64,000 nt of DNA from Campylobacter concisus (GTDB lineage: Bacteria > Campylobacterota > Campylobacteria > Campylobacterales > Campylobacteraceae): NCBI RefSeq assembly GCF_003048375.1, contig NZ_CP021642.1:682001-746000 (forward strand), in the 5' to 3' direction. The position numbers and the translations under genes were made by a program. Of the stretch, positions 26,361 through 35,840 are shown one piece after another (the stretch's first letter is position 1; every line of letters starts with the position of its first letter). The notes beneath the pieces are model-generated. The model did not search any database. It was not told where the DNA came from and saw nothing but the letters and a program-made list of their open reading frames with translations.

Positions 26361-27475
26361 ATTTGTGTCCAGTTGTAAAATTTAAGACTAGCGCTTGCCA
26401 TGACAGCGATCCCCTCGCATCTGCCCACAAAGCCAAGCCCCTCAGTCGTCGTCGCCTTTACATTTATGCGGCTCTGGCTTAAATTTAGAGCCTGCGCGAT
26501 GTTTGCCTCCATTTTTGATTTTAGCTTTGAAAGTTTTGGCTTTTGCGCCATTATCGTTATATCAGCGTTTGTTAGCACAAATCCCACACTTTGCACCCTT
26601 TTGTAGGCTTCTTGTAGTAAAAAAATGGAGCTAATATCTTTAAATTTAGCGTCCGTATCAGGAAAGAGCTCGCCTATGTCGCCAAGCCCAGCAGCTCCCA
26701 AGATAGCGTCAGTTAGCGCATGAAGTGCCACGTCGCCGTCGCTGTGAGCCTTTAGCCCAAACTCATAGTCAATCTTTTCGCCACAAAGCACAAGCGGACG
26801 ACCCTTTTCAAACTCATGCACGTCAAAGCCGTTACCTACAAAGAGCTCATTTTCTGGTGCTTTTAGGGCTGAAATTTTGGCAAGATCCTCTTTAAAAGTG
26901 ATCTTTCTAGCCATCTCATCGCCCAAAATGTGCCAAACACTTGCGCCAATGGCCCTCATAGCCGAGCTATCATCTGTGTAAATTTCTCCGCTACTAAGAG
27001 CCTTTTTAAGAAGTGCTGTGCGCGAGAGCTGCGGTGTTTGGATAAGTTTTACCTTTTCTCTGTCTATTGCATTTTCGCCAAGATAGGCAGTGTCAGCGAT
27101 CTTTAGCGCAGGCACTACGCAGTCAGCCTGAGCGGCCGCCTCGATGATCTTGTGAAAGAGCTCGCTTGATATGCAAGGGCGCGCGATGTCGCTAACTAGG
27201 ACAAATTCGCTATTTACTAGCCCAAGTGCGTTTTTTAGGCTATCTTGCCTTGTTTCGCCGCCATCAACAAATTTATAATTTGGAGCAAATTTAGACATAT
27301 ATTTGCACTCTTTACTAACGACGATGATCTCTTTAAATGTGTAAAAGTTACTCAAATTTTTAGTGGCAAATAGCCAAAGTGGGTCGCTGCCGATGCGAAG
27401 CCATTGCTTCTTTACAGGTAGCTCAAAACGACTGGAATTTCCTGCTCCTAGCATTATAAGTGAGATATCAAGCAA
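26357..27475 (-). CDS. ispDF: bifunctional IspD/IspF isoprenoid synthesis enzyme
   Basis: Fusion of 2-C-methyl-D-erythritol 4-phosphate cytidylyltransferase (IspD) and 2,4-cyclodiphosphate synthase (IspF) of the MEP pathway, 372 residues. The first half has SLIMLGAGNSSRF (nucleotide-binding loop); the second half has GNGFDVHEF (metal Asp/His), LKAHSDGDVALHALTDAILG and INVKATTTEGLGF. The TTG at 27475 is chosen because AAAGGAG lies five bases upstream and the length matches the C. jejuni fusion; a GTG twelve codons upstream lies before that ribosome site. It is the first gene of a four-gene minus-strand operon. Confidence 0.93.
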   Translation of the reverse strand: MLDISLIMLGAGNSSRFELPVKKQWLRIGSDPLWLFATKNLSNFYTFKEIIVVSKECKYMSKFAPNYKFVDGGETRQDSLKNALGLVNSEFVLVSDIARPCISSELFHKIIEAAAQADCVVPALKIADTAYLGENAIDREKVKLIQTPQLSRTALLKKALSSGEIYTDDSSAMRAIGASVWHILGDEMARKITFKEDLAKISALKAPENELFVGNGFDVHEFEKGRPLVLCGEKIDYEFGLKAHSDGDVALHALTDAILGAAGLGDIGELFPDTDAKFKDISSIFLLQEAYKRVQSVGFVLTNADITIMAQKPKLSKLKSKMEANIAQALNLSQSRINVKATTTEGLGFVGRCEGIAVMASASLKFYNWTQI

Positions 27476-27620
27476 GGTAGCTCCTTTGAAGATTGTTACG
27501 GAATTATACACCTAAAAGCTAAATATTTCTTTTTATAGAAATAAATTTAAGTCTAGCATTTAGTTAGATCAAAACAAAAAAGGACTAAAATGAGCCTTTA
27601 AATTTTAAAAAAGGTTAGTC

Positions 27621-28916
27621 ATGACAAAGACGCAGATGTACTATGCTAGGCGAGGTGAGCTCACAAAGCAGATGAGCTATGTGGCAAAGATCGAGGGAGT
27701 GAGCGAAAATTTAGTGATGGATGAGGTGGCAAAAGGCAGCATCATCATCCCAGCAAATGTAAATCACATAAATTTAAAGCCTATGGGCATAGGCAGAAAG
27801 CTAAAGACAAAAATCAATGCAAATATCGGCAACTCAAGCCTAAGCAGTGACATTTGCACAGAGCTTAGAAAGCTTGAAATTTGCCTAGAATTTGGCGCTG
27901 ATACGGTTATGGATCTAAGCACTGACGGCGATTTAGACGCCATTAGAAGCGCTATCATAGAGCACTCAAGTGTGCCAGTTGGCACAGTGCCTATGTATGA
28001 AATTTTAAAAGAGGCAAAAGAGGTTACAAATATCACAAATGAGCTAATTTTAAGCGTGCTAGAGAAGCAAGCAAGGCAAGGAGTTAGTTACTTTACGATA
28101 CACGCTGGCTTTTTGCGTGAGTTTTTGCCGCTTGTTAAAAAGCGTAAAATGGGCATAGTAAGCCGCGGCGGCAGTTTGAGCGCGAGCTACATGTCAAAGC
28201 TAAATAGGCAAAATCCATTTTATGAGATTTTTGATCAAATTTTAGAAATTTGCGCAAAATACGACGTTTCGCTCTCGCTTGGCGACGGACTTCGCCCAGG
28301 TTGCCTTTTTGATGCAACAGACGAGGCACAGCTTAGTGAGCTAAAGGTGCTTGGAGAGCTTACGCTTCGTGCGTGGCAAAAAGATGTGCAGGTAATGATA
28401 GAAGGCCCTGGTCATGTGCCATTAAGTCAAATTGAGTATAATATGAAAATCGAACAAGAGCTCTGCCATGACGCCCCATTTTACGTGCTTGGACCGCTTG
28501 TTAGCGATATCGGCGCGGGGTATGATCATATCACTTCAGCGATTGGTGGTACGATGGCAGCATATCACGGCGCTAGCATGCTTTGCTACGTGACGCAAAA
28601 AGAGCACCTTGGCTTGCCAAATGAAAATGACGTAAGAGAGGGCATCGTAGCTCACAAGATAGCAGCTCATGCCGCAGACGTCGCGCTTGGTAAGGCTGGA
28701 GCTATCGAAAAAGACCATGCGATGAGTGACGCTAGATATGCGTTTGACTGGAACAAGCAGTTTGAGCTTAGCTTTGATCCAAAAAAGGCTAGAGAGCTTC
28801 ACGATGAGAGCTTGCCAGAAGATGCGTTTAAGAGCGCTCATTTTTGTTCGATGTGCGGACCAAAATTTTGTGCATATAAAATTTCAAAAGATCTAATAAA
28901 AGGAGAAAAATGTTAA
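27621..28916 (+). CDS. thiC: phosphomethylpyrimidine synthase
   Basis: Radical-SAM enzyme converting AIR to HMP-phosphate in thiamine synthesis, 431 residues, the short form without the N-terminal extension. The C-terminal cluster motif is visible (CSMCGPKFC), as are [10 protein letters not shown] and [11 protein letters not shown]. No TPP riboswitch is visible in the 145 bases between it and divergent ispDF. Its end overlaps mrp by seven bases. Confidence 0.95.
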   Translation: MTKTQMYYARRGELTKQMSYVAKIEGVSENLVMDEVAKGSIIIPANVNHINLKPMGIGRKLKTKINANIGNSSLSSDICTELRKLEICLEFGADTVMDLSTDGDLDAIRSAIIEHSSVPVGTVPMYEILKEAKEVTNITNELILSVLEKQARQGVSYFTIHAGFLREFLPLVKKRKMGIVSRGGSLSASYMSKLNRQNPFYEIFDQILEICAKYDVSLSLGDGLRPGCLFDATDEAQLSELKVLGELTLRAWQKDVQVMIEGPGHVPLSQIEYNMKIEQELCHDAPFYVLGPLVSDIGAGYDHITSAIGGTMAAYHGASMLCYVTQKEHLGLPNENDVREGIVAHKIAAHAADVALGKAGAIEKDHAMSDARYAFDWNKQFELSFDPKKARELHDESLPEDAFKSAHFCSMCGPKFCAYKISKDLIKGEKC

Positions 28917-30010
28917 ATAAAGAAGAGGTCTTAAATAGACTAAAAGGTGTCATATATCCGGGATTTGAGAAGGATATAGTTAGCTTTGGCTTTGTAAAAA
29001 ACGTGGAGATCGGCGAGAAAATTTTAATAGAAGTCGAGATCGTTAGCTCAAGCCCAGAGGTGGCAAACGAGCTAAAAACGGACATCAAACGTGTCATGGG
29101 CTCAAACGAGTACGTGCTAAATTTGATCCAGCCAAAGATACCTGAGGAGAAAAGTAACACTCAAAGTGGCAAAAATATCGCGCCGCAAGTTAAAAATTTC
29201 GTAATGGTAAGCTCTGGTAAAGGCGGCGTTGGCAAATCAACCACAACGCTAAATTTAGCCATCTCAATGGCAAAACTAGGCAAAAAAGTGGGAATTTTAG
29301 ACGCTGATATCTACGGACCAAACATCCCAAGAATGCTAGGAGAGGTAAATACCCAGCCACAAGTCGTTGGCAACAAGCTAAAACCGATACTTAGCCATGG
29401 CGTGGAGATGATGAGTATGGGCGTCTTGATGGAAGAGGGCATGAGTCTTATCTGGCGTGGCTCGATGATCATGAAAGCGATCGAGCAGCTGCTAAGAGAT
29501 GTGCTTTGGAGTGAGCTTGATGTCTTGTTCCTCGACATGCCTCCAGGAACGGGCGATGCGCAGCTTACCCTAGCTCAAAGCGTGCCAGTAACGGCAGGTG
29601 TCTGCGTCACAACGCCTCAAGTTGTAGCCCTTGATGATAGCAAACGTGCGCTTGATATGTTTGAGAAGCTTCACATCCCAATCGCTGGTGTCATCGAAAA
29701 TATGAGTGGCTTTATCTGCCCAGATAACGGCAAAGAGTATGATATCTTTGGCAAAGGCACGACCGAAGAGGTGGCAAAGGCTTACAACACTCAAATTTTA
29801 GCCGAAATTCCTATCGAGCCAGCGGTTCGTGTGGGTGGTGATAGCGGCAAGCCAGTTAGCTTTTACGAGCCAAACTCAGTCACTGCAAAACGCTATGAGA
29901 GCGCAGCTGCAAGGCTTTGGGAGATAATAGAAAATATAAATAACGGCGGTGGGGCTGATAATTCAGCGATCCAGCCGGTAAATGACGGCAAGAGTGCTTG
30001 CTCGAAGTAA
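28910..30010 (+). CDS. mrp: Mrp/ApbC-type P-loop ATPase, iron-sulfur cluster carrier
   Basis: Cytoplasmic ATPase of 366 residues that carries Fe-S clusters to apoproteins. Residues 1-85 form a DUF59/MIP18-like domain; the ATPase domain begins with the deviant Walker [12 protein letters not shown] and has [15 protein letters not shown] and [13 protein letters not shown]. The usual CxxC near ENMSGF is incomplete here (FICPDNG), with only one Cys. AGGAG sits within the end of thiC; the two genes overlap by 7 bases. ThiC needs a 4Fe-4S cluster, so the pairing makes functional sense. Confidence 0.92.
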   Translation: MLNKEEVLNRLKGVIYPGFEKDIVSFGFVKNVEIGEKILIEVEIVSSSPEVANELKTDIKRVMGSNEYVLNLIQPKIPEEKSNTQSGKNIAPQVKNFVMVSSGKGGVGKSTTTLNLAISMAKLGKKVGILDADIYGPNIPRMLGEVNTQPQVVGNKLKPILSHGVEMMSMGVLMEEGMSLIWRGSMIMKAIEQLLRDVLWSELDVLFLDMPPGTGDAQLTLAQSVPVTAGVCVTTPQVVALDDSKRALDMFEKLHIPIAGVIENMSGFICPDNGKEYDIFGKGTTEEVAKAYNTQILAEIPIEPAVRVGGDSGKPVSFYEPNSVTAKRYESAAARLWEIIENINNGGGADNSAIQPVNDGKSACSK

Positions 30011-30157
30011 ATTTACAAAAGATAAAATTTAGAGCAAATTTTAAAATTTGCCAGTTTAAATTTGGCTACCAAAATTTAGCTTTGTTTGATGCAGGGTTTA
30101 AATTTTGGAGCCAAAATGCACTTTATATAGAAAATTTAAAATTTAACAGGAGAAAAG

Positions 30158-30424
30158 ATGAAAGCGATCGTAACCGTAGTCGGAAAAGATAGAGTTGGCA
30201 TCGTTGCTGGCGTCTCAGCAAAGCTTAGCGAGCTAGGGCTAAATATAGATGATATAAGTCAGACTATTTTGAGCGACTTTTTCACGATGATGGCGGTGGT
30301 TTCAAGCGATGAAAATAAGGACTTTACAGCCTTAAGAGCGGAGCTAGATAAGCTTGGAGAGAGCCTAAAAGTAAAGATAAATATCCAAAGCTCAGCCATT
30401 TTTGATGCGATGCACAAAATTTAA
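30158..30424 (+). CDS. ACT domain protein (UPF0237 family)
   Basis: Small protein of 88 residues consisting of one ACT domain: MKAIVTVVGKDRVGIVAGVS, then LNIDDISQTILSDFFTMM. ACT domains bind amino acids and regulate enzymes. AGGAG precedes the ATG. Ten bases downstream lies the UPF0210 gene, its usual partner across bacteria, so the two probably act together. Effector unknown. Confidence 0.9.
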   Translation: MKAIVTVVGKDRVGIVAGVSAKLSELGLNIDDISQTILSDFFTMMAVVSSDENKDFTALRAELDKLGESLKVKINIQSSAIFDAMHKI

Positions 30425-30433
30425 GGACAAAAT

Positions 30434-31771
30434 ATGGATATCAAAAACGTAACCGAAACGATCTCGATGATCGAGGAGCAAAATTTTGACATCAGAACGA
30501 TCACGATGGGCATTAGTTTGCTTGATTGCATCGACCCTGACATGGGCAAAGCCTGCGACAAAATTTACGCAAAAATCACCACTAAAGCCAAAGACCTAGT
30601 TAGAGTGGGCAACGAAATTTCTGCTGAGCTAGGCATACCAATCGTCAATAAAAGAGTGAGCGTGACGCCTATCTCGATAATCGGCGCCGCAACGGATGCA
30701 AAAGACTACGTGATGATCGCAAAGACGCTTGATAGGGCAGCTATTGAAGTTGGTATTGATTTTATAGGTGGTTTTTCGGCTCTAGTGCAAAAGGGCTATC
30801 AAAAGGGCGATGAAATTTTGATAAATTCTATCCCGCAAGCGCTCGCACAAACCGCAAAAGTGTGCTCAAGCGTCAATGTCGGCTCAACAAAAAGTGGCAT
30901 AAATATGAGTGCGGTGCGTGACATGGGGCGCATCATAAAAGAGACGGCGGCGGCATCAGAGATGGGCTGTGCGAAGCTTGTTGTCTTTGCAAACGCAGTC
31001 GAGGATAATCCTTTTATGGCAGGTGCATTTCACGGCGTGGGCGAGGCTGACGTGGTGATAAATGTCGGCGTTTCAGGCCCAGGCGTCGTAAAAAGAGCGC
31101 TTGAAAAGGTGCGTGGCGAGAGCTTTGACGTGGTGGCTGAGACTGTGAAAAAGACGGCGTTTAAGATCACTCGTATCGGTCAGTTAGTCGGTCAAATGGC
31201 GAGCGAGCGCCTTGGGGTTAAATTTGGTATCGTCGATCTCTCTCTTGCTCCAACGCCAGCTGTGGGCGACTCGGTGGCTCGCGTGCTTGAGGAGATGGGG
31301 CTTGAGGCTGTCGGTACGCACGGCACGACTGCGGCACTTGCTCTGCTAAATGACGCAGTCAAAAAAGGTGGCGTCATGGCGTGCAATCAAGTTGGTGGCT
31401 TAAGCGGTGCGTTTATCCCAGTTTCAGAGGACGAGGGCATGATAGCTGCGGTGCGCGCGGGATCATTAAATTTAGAAAAGCTTGAGGCGATGACTGCGAT
31501 ATGCTCGGTGGGGCTTGATATGATCGCCATACCTGCGGATACGCCAAGCGAGAGTATAGCTGCGATGATCGCTGATGAGGCGGCTATCGGCGTGATAAAT
31601 CAAAAAACAACGGCCGTTCGTATCATACCTCTTGGACGTGAGGGCGATATGATCGAGTTTGGCGGCCTTTTAGGAAGAGCGCCTGTGATGAAGATAAATA
31701 AAGCTTCAAGTGCTGATTTCATCGCTCGTGGCGGACAAATTCCAGCACCTATCCATAGTTTCAAAAACTAA
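30434..31771 (+). CDS. UPF0210 / PFL-family protein (DUF711)
   Basis: Cytoplasmic protein of 445 residues, full length for the UPF0210 family, which is related in fold to the pyruvate-formate-lyase group. Conserved stretches include [36 protein letters not shown], and [21 protein letters not shown]. No biochemical function is established that I know of. It is linked to the preceding ACT-domain gene and closed by a hairpin terminator. Confidence 0.9.
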   Translation: MDIKNVTETISMIEEQNFDIRTITMGISLLDCIDPDMGKACDKIYAKITTKAKDLVRVGNEISAELGIPIVNKRVSVTPISIIGAATDAKDYVMIAKTLDRAAIEVGIDFIGGFSALVQKGYQKGDEILINSIPQALAQTAKVCSSVNVGSTKSGINMSAVRDMGRIIKETAAASEMGCAKLVVFANAVEDNPFMAGAFHGVGEADVVINVGVSGPGVVKRALEKVRGESFDVVAETVKKTAFKITRIGQLVGQMASERLGVKFGIVDLSLAPTPAVGDSVARVLEEMGLEAVGTHGTTAALALLNDAVKKGGVMACNQVGGLSGAFIPVSEDEGMIAAVRAGSLNLEKLEAMTAICSVGLDMIAIPADTPSESIAAMIADEAAIGVINQKTTAVRIIPLGREGDMIEFGGLLGRAPVMKINKASSADFIARGGQIPAPIHSFKN

Positions 31772-31776
31772 TCTTC

Positions 31777-31803
31777 AAAGTCCGCTTTAAATTTGCGGAC
31801 TTT
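31777..31803 (+). terminator. ACT-UPF0210 operon terminator
   Basis: Stem AAAGTCCGC / GCGGACTTT with a 9-base loop, followed by CTCTT. Confidence 0.8.
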
Positions 31804-31874
31804 CTCTTAAAATTACCCCGACTTTTCAACTGCTTTTAGTTAAAATAATAAAAATTTTAAACCAAGGAGCTAAA

Positions 31875-32564
31875 ATGAAAATTTTATCACTGCTTACGGC
31901 GCTACTTTTTGGGGCGGTATGTGGCTTTGCAAACGACGGTAAAGTAAGAAGTATCGATATCTACGTCACGCCTTACTACTCAGCAAATGCTGGCAAGGTG
32001 GAGTACGTCAAGGTCTATGACAAGATAGATGAGCTTTTAAAAAGTGGCAAAGAAGAGGACTTTAAAAAGGCTGAAAAGATCGTGCAAGACGCCCCACAAA
32101 TGGTCTCTCCGATAACTCTTTTTGTCCTCTCAGCTCACGCTTATGATCTTGGACTTCGCGATGATGCGGTATTTTGGTTTTATGCGGCAAAAAACCGCGC
32201 GATCTTGCTAAGAGGTGTTATAGACATGGAGGGCGAGAAATTTACCGACGTGGTGGCTGCAATAGGGGCGTTTATGAAGCTTGTTGGCGACGTGGTCAAT
32301 CCTTATGCATTTTGCGATATCAAAAAGCAACAAGAGATCGCTGATAAAGCGCTTGAATGGACTAAGAAAAATGCTTATGAAGCGATGTTTTCGCCAGAAT
32401 TTAGCTCGCCTCACGAAGATAGAAAAGCAGCCCTTGCAAAAGGCATAGAAAAGCTTGAAGCCCGCAATAAAAAAGAGAAAGATTATTTTTTAGATAAGGA
32501 CAATCTTGCTAACTTTAAAGCTATGCGCAAGCAAAATGGCACCGACGAGAAATTTTGCTTTTAA
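31875..32564 (+). CDS. secreted hypothetical protein
   Basis: Exported protein of 229 residues: a signal peptide (about 1-19, ending GFAND) then a helical, charged domain with a region at about 55-110 that looks like a tetratricopeptide-type or Sel1-like helical pair (AHAYDLGLRDDAVFWFYAAK). Two cysteines, one near the centre (AFCD) and one at the extreme C-terminus (KFCF), could form a disulfide. AAGGAG precedes the ATG. It stands alone. Function unknown. Confidence 0.8.
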   Translation: MKILSLLTALLFGAVCGFANDGKVRSIDIYVTPYYSANAGKVEYVKVYDKIDELLKSGKEEDFKKAEKIVQDAPQMVSPITLFVLSAHAYDLGLRDDAVFWFYAAKNRAILLRGVIDMEGEKFTDVVAAIGAFMKLVGDVVNPYAFCDIKKQQEIADKALEWTKKNAYEAMFSPEFSSPHEDRKAALAKGIEKLEARNKKEKDYFLDKDNLANFKAMRKQNGTDEKFCF

Positions 32565-32588
32565 ATAGCGAGATAAATTTGAAAATTT

Positions 32589-32637
32589 GCTTGTAAATTT
32601 AGCTTTTGCTTTATGTTAAAAGGGCAAATTTACAAGC
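32589..32637. repeat. intergenic inverted repeat
   Basis: GCTTGTAAATTT (32589-32600) and AAATTTACAAGC (32626-32637) are perfect 12-base inverted copies separated by 25 bases, after the secreted-protein gene. The same 12-mer recurs in two other intergenic regions of this window, near 8590 and 33339. It may act as a terminator. Confidence 0.6.
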
Positions 32638-32722
32638 TATTTCTATTTTAAATCACGACAAATTTGCTTAAATTTCGCTCTTTTACAAAAGTAGCAAAAT
32701 CACAAAAAAATGAGAATACAAA

Positions 32723-33175
32723 ATGACTTTGAAATTTGGCGAGCTTGAAAAAGTAGCAACAGATGATGGCTTTATCTGGTATGCGGAGGCGAAGCTTGAA
32801 AGTGCAATTTTTGGGCAGGTAGCGTTTTGCCTTGTTAGCACAGATGGGGCAGACGTGGACGATGAGACTATTTTGCTAGCAGAGCGAATTGCCAGCGATA
32901 TCGACCGATACGTAAAAGAGGCGCTTATCTTTTTAAAAGATGAGCTTAGGCGAGGGCGCTTTTTGAGTAGGGACGAGCTTAAATTGCTTGACGTGTCAGT
33001 TTGCGAACTGCCATTTAGCTCGCCTCAATGCACTTTTTATGCGCACGATAAGCAGTGGTTGATGAGATTTGCAGAGGGCGAGCTTGATATCTGCGAGCCT
33101 TATGGTATTGGCGTGATCTTTGAGGATAAAAAGCCGCTTTGTTTAGAAAATTTAGAGCTTAGTAGTGAGTGCTAA
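32723..33175 (+). CDS. hypothetical cytoplasmic protein
   Basis: Acidic protein of 150 residues with no signal peptide or membrane helix. It has an alpha/beta-looking pattern, with an amphipathic helix at about 50-80. The ribosome site is weak (GAGAATACAAA). It is bounded by the inverted repeat upstream and a bidirectional hairpin downstream. I recognise no family. Confidence 0.65.
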   Translation: MTLKFGELEKVATDDGFIWYAEAKLESAIFGQVAFCLVSTDGADVDDETILLAERIASDIDRYVKEALIFLKDELRRGRFLSRDELKLLDVSVCELPFSSPQCTFYAHDKQWLMRFAEGELDICEPYGIGVIFEDKKPLCLENLELSSEC

Positions 33176-33300
33176 ACGCTTAAATTTTTAAATTTACGCA
33201 TTAAAAGCTAGTTAAGATTTTCAAGCCTTGCAAAAAATGATGAAAATTTTGTTTTTAGGTATTGGCTGCGATCAAGAGGCACTAGAGTTTTTAAATTATT

Positions 33301-33343
33301 AAATTTTGCTGCTTTAGGTTTTGCGCCCAAAACAGCAAAATTT
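33301..33343. terminator. bidirectional terminator between convergent genes
   Basis: Outer stem AAATTTTGCT / AGCAAAATTT and inner stem GTTTTG / CAAAAC around a CGCC loop, with one 7-base bulge. A and T runs at both flanks let it serve the plus-strand gene before it and the minus-strand yagU gene after it. Confidence 0.75.
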
Positions 33344-33348
33344 ACAAG

Positions 33349-33945
33349 CTAAGCTTTGCAGCAGTCGCTCGGATCTTTTTCTTTTGTGATCCTAGCTCTT
33401 AAGTCGTGGCGGATGATCTCTATCGACCAAAACCAGACCATGTGACCCACAAACTCAGAGGCATACTCATACCAAGGAAGTGTCCAAAGTGGCGGAGTGA
33501 GGCCAAGAAGCGGCAGTGAGATACCATGAACTGCGATAGTTGCTAAGATACCAGCCATCACGCCTTGCCACATCGTGATCTTTGGAAATTTCTCAGCCAC
33601 GACGCAGTAGCCAACGGCAAAGACTATTGAAAATATGATGTGCGTTAGCATCACGTAGTTAAATGCATGTCCCGCAAACTCGTAGATAGCGGCGTTTGGA
33701 TCGGCGATACCGACATAATCTCTTAAAAACACATAAGGCGGGTTTAGGAAATTTCTCGAGCAGTCGATCGCATCAGCCGCTCTGATGGCACTTTCTGGTC
33801 CGCAAGCTGCGTTAAACATATCCATAGGACTTCTTGGCGGAAGTGGCACTTCTGCGCCCCACTTGACAAAAGCTGAAACTACGCCAGCGACGAGGCCGAT
33901 CAACGCAGCTAGAGCAAATTTTGGTTTGGTAGCTAAATTTGACAT
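33349..33945 (-). CDS. YagU family inner-membrane protein
   Basis: Membrane protein of 198 residues with about four hydrophobic helices, resembling the YagU family (DUF1440), implicated in acid resistance in E. coli. [15 protein letters not shown] after the first helix is a typical segment. The ATG at 33945 is chosen ([10 protein letters not shown]) because AAGGAGACAAA precedes it; a start nine codons upstream lies before the ribosome site. Four Cys occur, one pair at the C-terminus (DCCKA). Monocistronic, minus strand. Confidence 0.82.
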   Translation of the reverse strand: MSNLATKPKFALAALIGLVAGVVSAFVKWGAEVPLPPRSPMDMFNAACGPESAIRAADAIDCSRNFLNPPYVFLRDYVGIADPNAAIYEFAGHAFNYVMLTHIIFSIVFAVGYCVVAEKFPKITMWQGVMAGILATIAVHGISLPLLGLTPPLWTLPWYEYASEFVGHMVWFWSIEIIRHDLRARITKEKDPSDCCKA

Positions 33946-34104
33946 TTTGTCTCCTTGTAAAATTTGAGGCATTTTATTTCTATTTTTTTATGATAAGGTT
34001 AATCATTATTATAATTTATAAATTTATCAAAGTTCAAATGCTTTAAAATCATAAAATTTTTAGCCATTTTTGGCTAGACTAAGAAAAAATTTAAAGGAGA
34101 ATAG

Positions 34105-35304
34105 ATGTCTAAAGAGTTTAAAGACGCAAACGAATTTAAGGAATTTTTTGAAGAATTTAGAAAAAAAGATGGCTACAAAGATCCAGTTGCTTTTGGCATC
34201 GCAAGAGTCGATCGCGGACAAAAAAATAGCGACAAAATTTTGCAAGCAAGTTACGCCGTTGTAAATTATAAAGAGAGCTTTTTAAGCGCAGCTGCTTTTA
34301 TCTACGCCTTGCAAAAGTGCGATGTTGAGGTTGATTTTGGTGCATCCGAGTTCGTGACTGATCTCACGCCAAAGGTAGCAAAAAAGGCCAGCAAGCTCTT
34401 TAGTGTCTTTGAAAAAGATATAAAATCGCATAAAAACGTGGAGAATTTACACGCTGTGAAGATGGCATTTGAGGATGATCTTGAGCTAAATGAGAATAAA
34501 TTTAAACTTGTATTTTTGTTCGACGACGCAAAGCCACTTAGTGTGGAGGCCGTCTATCTCAAGCTCTACTTGATCTCGCTTGGCAAGGTCGCACCTAGGA
34601 CGATCGTGCTTGATGGAGCCTTTGGAGTGCTACCAAATGTCGCATGGACTAGCCAAAACATCCCTATCGAGCTTGAGTGGCTAAGAGAAAATGAAATTTC
34701 TCTAAAGATGTTTGGCGAGTATCCAGCGATCGTAAGCGTGGATAAATTCCCAAGATTTCTAAGTCACATAATCCCAGCTGATAACACGAGAATTTTAGAC
34801 GCTGCCAAGGTTCGCATGGGCGCAGCTGTGCATCCTGGCACAGTCGTCATGCCAGGAGCTGCTTATATCAACTTTAACGCAGGCACGACTGGCGGCGTTA
34901 TGGTTGAAGGCAGGGTCAGCAGCTCTGTCGTCGTGGGTGAGGGCAGTGACGTTGGCGGCGGAGCTAGCATACTTGGCGTGCTAAGCGGCACGAACGGCAA
35001 CCCTGTAAGCATCGGCAAACACTGCTTGCTTGGCGCAAACTCAGTTACTGGCGTGCCACTTGGTGATAACTGCATCGTGGATGCTGGCATAGCGGTGCTT
35101 GAGGGCACAAAGGTCTATATCTCGGCCAGCGAGCGCGAAAAGCTAGCTAAGCTAAATCCAGAGTTTAAATTTGAAGCTGAAATTTACAAAGCGCTTGAGC
35201 TTGGCGGTCTAAACGGGCTTCATTTTAGACAAAATAGCCAAACAGGTCAGATCACCGCGAGTGCGAGCAAAAGGGCGATCAAGCTAAATGAGGCACTTCA
35301 TTAA
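34105..35304 (+). CDS. dapD: tetrahydrodipicolinate N-succinyltransferase
   Basis: Succinyl-CoA-dependent enzyme of the lysine and diaminopimelate pathway, 399 residues: the long form with an N-terminal domain of about 220 residues, then a left-handed beta-helix made of hexapeptide repeats (about 235-335: GAAVHPGTVVMPGAAYINFN, VVGEGSDVGGGASILGVLSG). AAGGAG precedes the ATG. It is followed 11 bases later by a PfpI-like gene, probably in the same transcript. Confidence 0.93.
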   Translation: MSKEFKDANEFKEFFEEFRKKDGYKDPVAFGIARVDRGQKNSDKILQASYAVVNYKESFLSAAAFIYALQKCDVEVDFGASEFVTDLTPKVAKKASKLFSVFEKDIKSHKNVENLHAVKMAFEDDLELNENKFKLVFLFDDAKPLSVEAVYLKLYLISLGKVAPRTIVLDGAFGVLPNVAWTSQNIPIELEWLRENEISLKMFGEYPAIVSVDKFPRFLSHIIPADNTRILDAAKVRMGAAVHPGTVVMPGAAYINFNAGTTGGVMVEGRVSSSVVVGEGSDVGGGASILGVLSGTNGNPVSIGKHCLLGANSVTGVPLGDNCIVDAGIAVLEGTKVYISASEREKLAKLNPEFKFEAEIYKALELGGLNGLHFRQNSQTGQITASASKRAIKLNEALH

Positions 35305-35315
35305 AAGGAGCTAGC

Positions 35316-35810
35316 ATGAAAGTTGGCATTTTGATGTTTGACAAGATAAATTTGTTAAGCTTTGCCAAAATTTATGATTTTTTGCATAAATTTGAAGGTT
35401 TTAATATCAAAACCTACGCCCTAAAGCCTGAGATAGTCGATGAATTTGGCGTCAGGCTTCATCCTGAAATTTATGCTGAGAGCCTTTACGGCGTGGATAT
35501 CTTGGTCGTGCCAGATGGTGTTGGAGCGCTTGGGCTAAGGTATGATGAGATATTTTTAAGCTGGATAAAAAGCTCAGCGAGTGCGAAATTTAAGATCGGC
35601 TTTGATCTTGGCGTGCTCATCCTTGGCGGGGCTGGATTTTTAGAAGACAGAGAGGCTTGCATAAGGGGCGGATATAAAAACGCGCTGAGTGGCTACTGCG
35701 AGGTAAATGACGCTAAGATGTGTGAGAGCAGGGGCGTGATAAGCGTTAGCGAATTTGATGACGAGATCAAAGAGCAGCTCGCAAAAATCCTAAGTAAAGA
35801 TAAAATTTAA
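35316..35810 (+). CDS. DJ-1/PfpI-like protein lacking the nucleophile cysteine
   Basis: Protein of 164 residues with the DJ-1/PfpI fold pattern: KVGILMFDKINLLSFAKIYD at the start and DILVVPDGVG in the centre. The nucleophile elbow, normally a Cys followed by Thr/Gly, reads FDLGVLILGGAGFL, with Asp in place of Cys, so the hydrolase or glyoxalase chemistry of the family is unlikely. It is slightly shorter than typical. AAAGGAG precedes the ATG; it is probably co-transcribed with dapD. It may be a binding or regulatory protein. Confidence 0.78.
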   Translation: MKVGILMFDKINLLSFAKIYDFLHKFEGFNIKTYALKPEIVDEFGVRLHPEIYAESLYGVDILVVPDGVGALGLRYDEIFLSWIKSSASAKFKIGFDLGVLILGGAGFLEDREACIRGGYKNALSGYCEVNDAKMCESRGVISVSEFDDEIKEQLAKILSKDKI

Positions 35811-35840
35811 GGGCTTTGGCTCTTAAATTTGATAGAAATT

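Noticed and set aside
27476-27620. Possible TPP riboswitch before thiC
   Set aside because: The conserved CUGAGA core and the paired arms are not present in the 145-base region.
29998-30192. Short frame between mrp and the ACT gene
   Set aside because: It begins inside mrp, ends inside the ACT gene and is composed of AAATTT-rich intergenic DNA with no ribosome site.
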